NCBI RefSeq assembly: GCF_021654775.1
Contig: NZ_AP025343.1
Coordinates: forward strand, 5,361,501-5,425,500
Direction of reading: 5' to 3'
DNA length: 64,000 bases
Origin: Paenibacillus azoreducens
GTDB taxonomy: Bacteria > Bacillota > Bacilli > Paenibacillales > Paenibacillaceae
The position numbers were made by a program, and so were the translations under genes. Shown one piece after another: positions 59,494-64,000 of the stretch; the stretch's first letter is position 1; each line of letters opens with the position of its first letter. Under the pieces are notes generated by a model. The model was given only the letters and a program-made list of their open reading frames with translations, was not told the DNA's origin and did not search any database.

Positions 59494-61023
59494 GTGAAAA
59501 GGAAAGCAGCAGCAATGCTCATTCTCGTACTCTCCGTCATGCTCGTGATTGCGGGATGCGGCAGCGGGAACCAAAAGCAAGATCAAAGTCAGGACAATAC
59601 GAAAAAAGAAGAGGCCAAAACCGAAGCCGTTTCGGGAGCGTCTCAAACCAGCTATACTCCGCTTGATCAATTGAAAGATAAATATGATATCGTCATTGTC
59701 GGCGCAGGCGGTGCCGGCATGTCTGCCGCGCTTGAAGCCAAGGAAAAAGGCATGAACCCGGTTATTTTTGAAAAAATGCCGGTTGCCGGCGGAAATACAA
59801 CCAAGGCATCCTCGGGGATGAATGCTTCGCAAACCAAATTCCAAAAGGAACAGGGCATTCAAGACAGCAATGATTTATTTTATGAAGAGACCTTAAAAGG
59901 CGGTCATGGCACAAACGACAAAGATATGCTTCGTTTCTTCGTTGACAATTCGGCCAGTGCGATCGATTGGCTCGATTCCATCGGAATCCGTTTGAACAAT
60001 ATCACCATTACGGGCGGCATGAACGAAAAACGCACACATCGTCCTGAAGACGGCTCCGCCATAGGGCAATATCTTGTCAACGGATTGCTGAAAAATCTAC
60101 AAGAAAAAGAAATCCCGCTGTTCGTCAATGCCGATGTGACGGAGATTACGGAGCAAGACGGCAAAGCAAACGGCGTCAAAGTTACGTTCAACGAAAACGA
60201 AGAGAAAAACATTGCGGCGGATGCCGTCGTTGTGACAACCGGCGGTTTCGGCTCCAATATGGACATGATTTCTGAAGTTAGACCTGATTTGAAAGGTTAC
60301 GTCACTACCAACCAAGCAGGCAGCACCGGCGATGGCATCAAGATGATTGAAAAGCTCGGCGGCGTAATGGTGGATATGGATCAAATCCAAGTTCACCCAA
60401 CGGTACAGCAAGAGAAATCCTATCTCATTGGCGAAGCTGTCCGCGGAGAAGGAGCGATCCTCGTTTCCAATGACGGCAAACGTTTCACAAACGAACTGGA
60501 TACTCGCGACCATGTCACTGCGGCAATCAATAAACTCTCTGCAAAATCGGCTTTCCTCGTCTTTGATTCCGGCGTAAAATCCCGCGTCAAGGCGATCCAG
60601 CAGTATGAAAAAATGGGTTTTGTCATTCAAGGAGATTCAATCGAAGCTTTGGCCAAAGAAATGAACGTTCCGGCAGATCAGCTCAAAACCACGCTCGATG
60701 CATGGAACAATGCGGTGAAAAATAAAAAGGATGCCGAATTCGGCAGAACGACCGGGATGGACAACGACTTGTCCAGCGGACCGTTTTATGCAATCAAAAT
60801 CGCTCCGGGGATCCACTACACCATGGGTGGCGTAAAAATCAACACGAACACGGAAGTTTTGAATAAAGACGGCAAACCGATTCCGGGCTTGTTTGCGGCA
60901 GGCGAAGTTGTAGGCGGCTTGCATGGCCAAAACCGGATCGGCGGCAACTCCGTTGCGGAGATCATTATTTTCGGCCGTCAGGCCGGCATCAAATCGGCTG
61001 AATTTGTTAAAGCGCAGCAGTAA
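59494..61023 (+). CDS. Fumarate-reductase-like flavoprotein, lipoprotein
   Basis: 509 residues; GTG 7 bases after GGAGGGG. Lipobox VIAGC (Cys22) follows a typical signal peptide, so it is anchored on the outside. A linker with EAVSGASQTS (44-53) precedes the FAD domain: KYDIVIVGAGGAGMSAALEA, VAGGNTTKASSGMNAS, VVVTTGGFGSN and GEVVGGLHGQNRIGGNSVAE. The arginine and histidines of fumarate/urocanate reductases (THRPEDG, HPTVQQ, IHYTMGG) are present. No haem or FMN-binding domain is seen, so the electron donor is unclear. Likely a terminal reductase for fumarate or a similar enoate. Confidence 0.9.
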   Translation: MKRKAAAMLILVLSVMLVIAGCGSGNQKQDQSQDNTKKEEAKTEAVSGASQTSYTPLDQLKDKYDIVIVGAGGAGMSAALEAKEKGMNPVIFEKMPVAGGNTTKASSGMNASQTKFQKEQGIQDSNDLFYEETLKGGHGTNDKDMLRFFVDNSASAIDWLDSIGIRLNNITITGGMNEKRTHRPEDGSAIGQYLVNGLLKNLQEKEIPLFVNADVTEITEQDGKANGVKVTFNENEEKNIAADAVVVTTGGFGSNMDMISEVRPDLKGYVTTNQAGSTGDGIKMIEKLGGVMVDMDQIQVHPTVQQEKSYLIGEAVRGEGAILVSNDGKRFTNELDTRDHVTAAINKLSAKSAFLVFDSGVKSRVKAIQQYEKMGFVIQGDSIEALAKEMNVPADQLKTTLDAWNNAVKNKKDAEFGRTTGMDNDLSSGPFYAIKIAPGIHYTMGGVKINTNTEVLNKDGKPIPGLFAAGEVVGGLHGQNRIGGNSVAEIIIFGRQAGIKSAEFVKAQQ

Positions 61024-61086
61024 GGTCTATCGCCGTACTCTCAAAGCAGACAGACCGCGTTTAGCAAATGTTTTTCTTTTCATTCA

Positions 61087-61137
61087 AAAGAACACAAACG
61101 CTTGGGCTCCGCCAGAGTCCAAGCGTTTGTTCGTTTT
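61087..61137 (-). terminator. Bidirectional terminator
   Basis: ACAAACGCTTGG and CCAAGCGTTTGT flank GCTCCGCCAGAGT. It ends the reductase gene and the four-gene overlapping operon coming from the right. Confidence 0.85.
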
Positions 61138-61405
61138 AATGATCCTTATCATCCATTCTCTTCTCCAAAAAAGCAACGATAGTCCCGGCGCTCGATAGGT
61201 TATCCAGTGTTAAATCCTCATCGCCAAAGCTGATTTCAAACGCCTGCTCCAACTGAACGACCAGCGCTACAGCAGTGACGGAATCAAGTATGCCGTGCTG
61301 CCCGAGCAGACATGTTTCCATTGACACCTCTTTGGTTCCCAATAAAGCTTGCACGATTTGGACAACCTTGTACTCCAATTCCCGGCGATCCCTTCTTTCA
61401 ATCAT
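61136..61405 (-). CDS. Acyl carrier protein
   Basis: 89 residues; ATG 10 bases after AAAAGGAG, overlapping the FkbH-type gene by 8 bases. The phosphopantetheine attachment Ser is in LLGQHGILDSVTAVALV, replacing the usual DSL by DSV, so a thioester carrier is likely. The remainder (LEQAFEISFGDEDLTLDNLS) is a normal acidic ACP helix bundle. Last gene of the overlapping operon; expected to carry the acyl group made by the HAD protein. Confidence 0.9.
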   Translation of the reverse strand: MIERRDRRELEYKVVQIVQALLGTKEVSMETCLLGQHGILDSVTAVALVVQLEQAFEISFGDEDLTLDNLSSAGTIVAFLEKRMDDKDH

Positions 61406-62441
61406 TTAAAGACAACTCCTTTTCCATGTCCAACCCAATCCATTCAGGCCCTGTATAACTATAGGGGAACGGCAGCGCATAGATCGATTCCTCCTGCCCC
61501 TGTAAGCGGCACCTAAAACCTAACAGCTGCAGCAGCAATAAAGCAGGGCGATTCCGTTTTTGTGATCGATAGCGGCACACTGCTTCGGTCAGCAGCGGCC
61601 ACTCTTGCTGTATCCGGGATAGAACCGCTCCCAAAAAAGCAGTACCCATCCCCCGCCCCTCCATACGGCAGGAAATACAAAAAAGCTCGATTTCCGCAGC
61701 GGAATCATGAACATGTATCATCGCCATCGCTACAGTTCCATGATCGCCAAAGCGGTCCTTCATTTGTCCGATATAAATGCATCTCCGTTCCGAACCCAAA
61801 TAGGATTGGATGACAGCAGGCGTGGGAGCCTGAACGAGATTATTGAATTGAGTCGTACGGGATGCCAACTCGGCCATGCGCGGTAAATCCCCATCCCTCG
61901 CGCCTCGTACGGATAATCTCATCTTGCATGAATGCAGAAACTCCTCTCTCGTACCGCTAAACCGCTGCTCGGCAGTGTTCCGCGCCTGTCGCAACATCAT
62001 TTGTTGGCGGCGCCTGGATGTTTCCTCCGAGAGAGTAGTCTGAAATTCGGGGAGCTCGGGAAGTCCCGCCGCGGCATTGGCTTCGTATATATAAATGTCC
62101 GGCAGGTACGTGCCGACTTCGTACCGTTCATACGGATTGTCATCGATAAATGCGAGTGAATCGATGCCGATGTTCATTTCTTGAGCGATTTTACGAATGC
62201 TGGTTGCTTTTGACCCCCATCCGAATTGCGGATATAGGAAAAAGTGATCAATCCCAAGCTCAACCAGTTTTTGAAATGCCCGATCAGGGTCGTTGCGACT
62301 GGCAATACTCTGCAAAACCCCCCGCTGATCAAGTGTGTGCAATACATCCTGGACGCCCGGACGCAGCACAACATGCCCATCCTCAGACAATGTTCCCTGC
62401 CATAACGTATCGTCAAGATCCCATACCAAGCATTTAATCAT
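61398..62441 (-). CDS. FkbH-like HAD-IIIC protein
   Basis: 347 residues; ATG after GGGAGG and overlapping the GNAT gene's stop by 4 bases. N-terminal HAD domain: LVWDLDDTLWQGTLSEDGHV (nucleophile Asp), SIASRNDPDRAFQKL and SLAFIDDNPYERYEV. C-terminal ~150 residues form a GNAT-like domain (MEGRGMGTAFLGAVLSRIQ). FkbH proteins transfer a phosphoglycerate-derived glyceryl group to an ACP. The associated ACP here supports that. The oxidoreductases that make methoxymalonyl units are absent, so the glyceryl unit may be used as such. Confidence 0.9.
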   Translation of the reverse strand: MIKCLVWDLDDTLWQGTLSEDGHVVLRPGVQDVLHTLDQRGVLQSIASRNDPDRAFQKLVELGIDHFFLYPQFGWGSKATSIRKIAQEMNIGIDSLAFIDDNPYERYEVGTYLPDIYIYEANAAAGLPELPEFQTTLSEETSRRRQQMMLRQARNTAEQRFSGTREEFLHSCKMRLSVRGARDGDLPRMAELASRTTQFNNLVQAPTPAVIQSYLGSERRCIYIGQMKDRFGDHGTVAMAMIHVHDSAAEIELFCISCRMEGRGMGTAFLGAVLSRIQQEWPLLTEAVCRYRSQKRNRPALLLLQLLGFRCRLQGQEESIYALPFPYSYTGPEWIGLDMEKELSLND

Positions 62442-62908
62442 GGTTCCTCCCCGCCTGCGATGCCGCATCCGCTATATTCCATCGTCAGATGAGTTGGCAT
62501 AAAGCCATATTTTTTATACAGGGTTCGCATCGGCAGATTATGAATATGGACATGTCCTACGATTCTTTGGGCACCTGTTTGCTTTGCGAATGAAATTCCA
62601 GCTTCAAACAGCTCGTCAACGCCTGCAGTACCGCGATAAGGCTCGCTAACGTAAAAACTCCTGAACTGCATATAAGCCTCATGTGTAACCGAATTCACCC
62701 TGAGACTCATCCACATCCATCCCGCGGCGCAGCCGTCTATGTCCAATACCAGCATTCCGGACCGTTCGCGAATCATAGCCTTCTCCAGCTTGCGCAAGTG
62801 AAAAGCCAAGTCCGTAATGGCTTCTTCGCCAAAAGAGATCTCAGAAATCTCCCGTTCCCATTTCGCTACCTCGGCCAAATCACGTTTTTCAATCTGCCGT
62901 ATGATCAC
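62438..62908 (-). CDS. GNAT family acyltransferase
   Basis: 156 residues; the GTG at 62908 lies 9 bases after AAAGGA; an ATG three codons earlier touches it. The core shows MLVLDIDGCAAGWMWMSLR, FRSFYVSEPYRGTAGVDELF (acyl-CoA binding loop) and HIHNLPMRTLYKKYGFMPT. It overlaps the bpsA gene by 20 bases and the FkbH gene by 4. It may move an acyl group from the ACP or from acetyl-CoA to an amine. Confidence 0.88.
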   Translation of the reverse strand: MIIRQIEKRDLAEVAKWEREISEISFGEEAITDLAFHLRKLEKAMIRERSGMLVLDIDGCAAGWMWMSLRVNSVTHEAYMQFRSFYVSEPYRGTAGVDELFEAGISFAKQTGAQRIVGHVHIHNLPMRTLYKKYGFMPTHLTMEYSGCGIAGGEEP

Positions 62909-64000
62909 CCTTGTCATTCCTTTCTTGTGATACCCGTTTTTTGGCTACCATCTCAAACGTATCATGGCCGCAGCCCGTGCATCCTTCATTCTTAAGCTGC
63001 TCGATGGTCGCAAACTCTCCATTGATGCCGACATACACATCTTTTGAGCACTGCTTACAGCGGTAGGTGCGCAGTGTTTGTTTCACTTCGCCTGTGTACA
63101 AGGCGTCCGTGAATTTCTCTGAATATTCCGGTTTCGTCTGATCCGTTGTCCGCAGAATGAACATCTGGCTCCGGTTGGCGATCATTTCCGCGCCATCGTA
63201 GGCGTTGAATTGCGGGAAATTAGCGCTGACCGTCAGCCCCATGCGGACAAACTCCCGCTGCATGGCAAGCATGAACGCCGGCGATTTATGGGCAAAAGAC
63301 AGAAAAATCGGCACTCCCTTCTCCCTCTTCAATGCCTGTATGCCGCGCGATACGAACAGACTCATCCCCTGAAGCGTATAGGGAGGATCCGTAAAGAAAC
63401 AATCATATTGCCCGTGCAGATTATCGGGCAGCGGCTCCCTTAAGTCCAACCGACGGCACCCAATCGGCATTCCATGCTCCTTCGCAATCGTTTCAATACA
63501 GCTCAAAAACCGTTCGTCAATATCCACAACATCCACATGCGTAACGGTATGCCCGCAATCCGGGAACAACCGCTGCAACAGCAGACCAATAGAGACACTC
63601 ACGAGATCATCATCGCCAACACATAAAATCTTCTTTCCAATCAACGCATGCTGCTTCAAACAAAGGATAGCCCGGCGCAGGCTTGTTTCCGGCGTACATT
63701 TGGACTGGTCGATCTGAACATCCACGGACGGCCGCAACGAAAAAAGTTCCTCCAAGATTGCCAGCACATCTTTGAGGCTCTCGATCCATTTCGTCTCATC
63801 AAGCAAATCGTGATAAAGGGAATGATCCAGTCCATGGTACCCCCATTCCCGCTCGATCCACGCGAGTCCGTCAGCCGTGCAGCGCACGCCGCGATCCTGC
63901 ACAAGCGCCCCCGATTTAATTAATTCCCGTTTGATTGCCGCAGCCACAGGCGTCGGCAGCAGCGTTTTACGTGCCAGCTCTTTCGTGGAAATACCCGGTT
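62889..64000 (-). CDS. bpsA: Branched-chain polyamine synthase-like protein (partial)
   Basis: The reading frame is open to the window edge (no start within view; GTG 63947 is internal), at least 370 residues. The order is an N-terminal winged-helix region (STKELARKTLLPTPVAAAIK), a Rossmann domain with ILCVGDDDLVSVSIGLLL and CFFTDPPYTLQGMSLFV, and a C-terminal zinc-ribbon-like part with CKQC and CTGC. The motifs GDDD and DPPY match N4-bis(aminopropyl)spermidine synthase (BpsA/DUF43), which adds aminopropyl groups from decarboxylated SAM. First visible gene of the overlapping operon. A related tRNA or small-molecule role cannot be excluded. Confidence 0.85.
   Translation of the reverse strand, partial: PGISTKELARKTLLPTPVAAAIKRELIKSGALVQDRGVRCTADGLAWIEREWGYHGLDHSLYHDLLDETKWIESLKDVLAILEELFSLRPSVDVQIDQSKCTPETSLRRAILCLKQHALIGKKILCVGDDDLVSVSIGLLLQRLFPDCGHTVTHVDVVDIDERFLSCIETIAKEHGMPIGCRRLDLREPLPDNLHGQYDCFFTDPPYTLQGMSLFVSRGIQALKREKGVPIFLSFAHKSPAFMLAMQREFVRMGLTVSANFPQFNAYDGAEMIANRSQMFILRTTDQTKPEYSEKFTDALYTGEVKQTLRTYRCKQCSKDVYVGINGEFATIEQLKNEGCTGCGHDTFEMVAKKRVSQERNDKGDHTAD

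Noticed and set aside
59361..59666. 101-codon frame with a good ribosome site (GGGGAGG, TTG) before the reductase gene
   Set aside because: It runs out of frame far into the reductase gene and looks like no protein; at most a short leader.

Overview
The window reads as chromosomal DNA of a spore-forming, low-to-mid GC Firmicute of the Paenibacillus type. The support is Bacillales gene content: a YjcZ-type spore peptide behind a SigK-like promoter, YtxG/YtxH, coproporphyrin-pathway hemEH, YtpB terpene synthase, an ENP1-type M14 endopeptidase and racE. Strong AGGAGG ribosome sites, frequent TTG and GTG starts, and many short intergenic hairpin repeats fit the same group. No rRNA, tRNA, prophage, insertion sequence or CRISPR array was found. 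Genus is inference; no database search was possible.

Layout. 0-5 kb: DUF1499-like protein, 6S RNA with promoter and terminator, DUF624-like membrane protein, YjcZ peptide, DEAD-box helicase, YitT protein. 5-12.3 kb: DUF4015 glycosidase-like protein, MATE pump, pfkA-ytpB operon, YhhN protein, cold-shock protein. 12.4-18.7 kb: small proteins, oligoendopeptidase F, LapA-type protein, M42 aminopeptidase, ABC-F protein. 18.7-19.9 kb holds only repeats. 19.9-30 kb: DUF92 and FAH proteins, glycerophosphodiesterase, CapA-type protein, hemEH, MFS pump, O-methyltransferase, THUMP RNA methyltransferase. 30-38.5 kb: small Fe-S related and stress proteins, M14 endopeptidase, racE, ytxGH, DUF86, Dabb, polysaccharide deacetylase, a double-HTH protein. 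38.6-46 kb: MFS pump behind an operator and terminator, pstSCAB facing a LysR regulator, flavin reductase. 46.3-54 kb: a self-contained PTS operon. 54.2-61 kb: a fused gene relic, a membrane alpha/beta hydrolase, a two-component system, and a fumarate-reductase-like lipoprotein behind a Rex/Fnr-type site. 61.1-64 kb: four overlapping genes, with bpsA running off the right edge.

Three modules stand out. (1) The overlapping set BpsA-type polyamine synthase, GNAT, FkbH-type HAD protein and acyl carrier protein looks like a small biosynthetic pathway that could join a glyceryl-type acyl group to a polyamine; the product is unknown. (2) The PTS operon encodes its regulator with a fused IIA domain, IIB, IIC, both transketolase halves, and its own HPr and enzyme I, so it could take up a sugar-like substrate and pass it to the pentose phosphate pathway without the general PTS proteins. 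(3) The fumarate-reductase-like lipoprotein has an NADH- or oxygen-type operator in its promoter and a short flavinylation-like motif between lipobox and FAD domain. Several families of short dispersed palindromic repeats sit between genes; one copy supplies the stop codon of a neighbouring gene.
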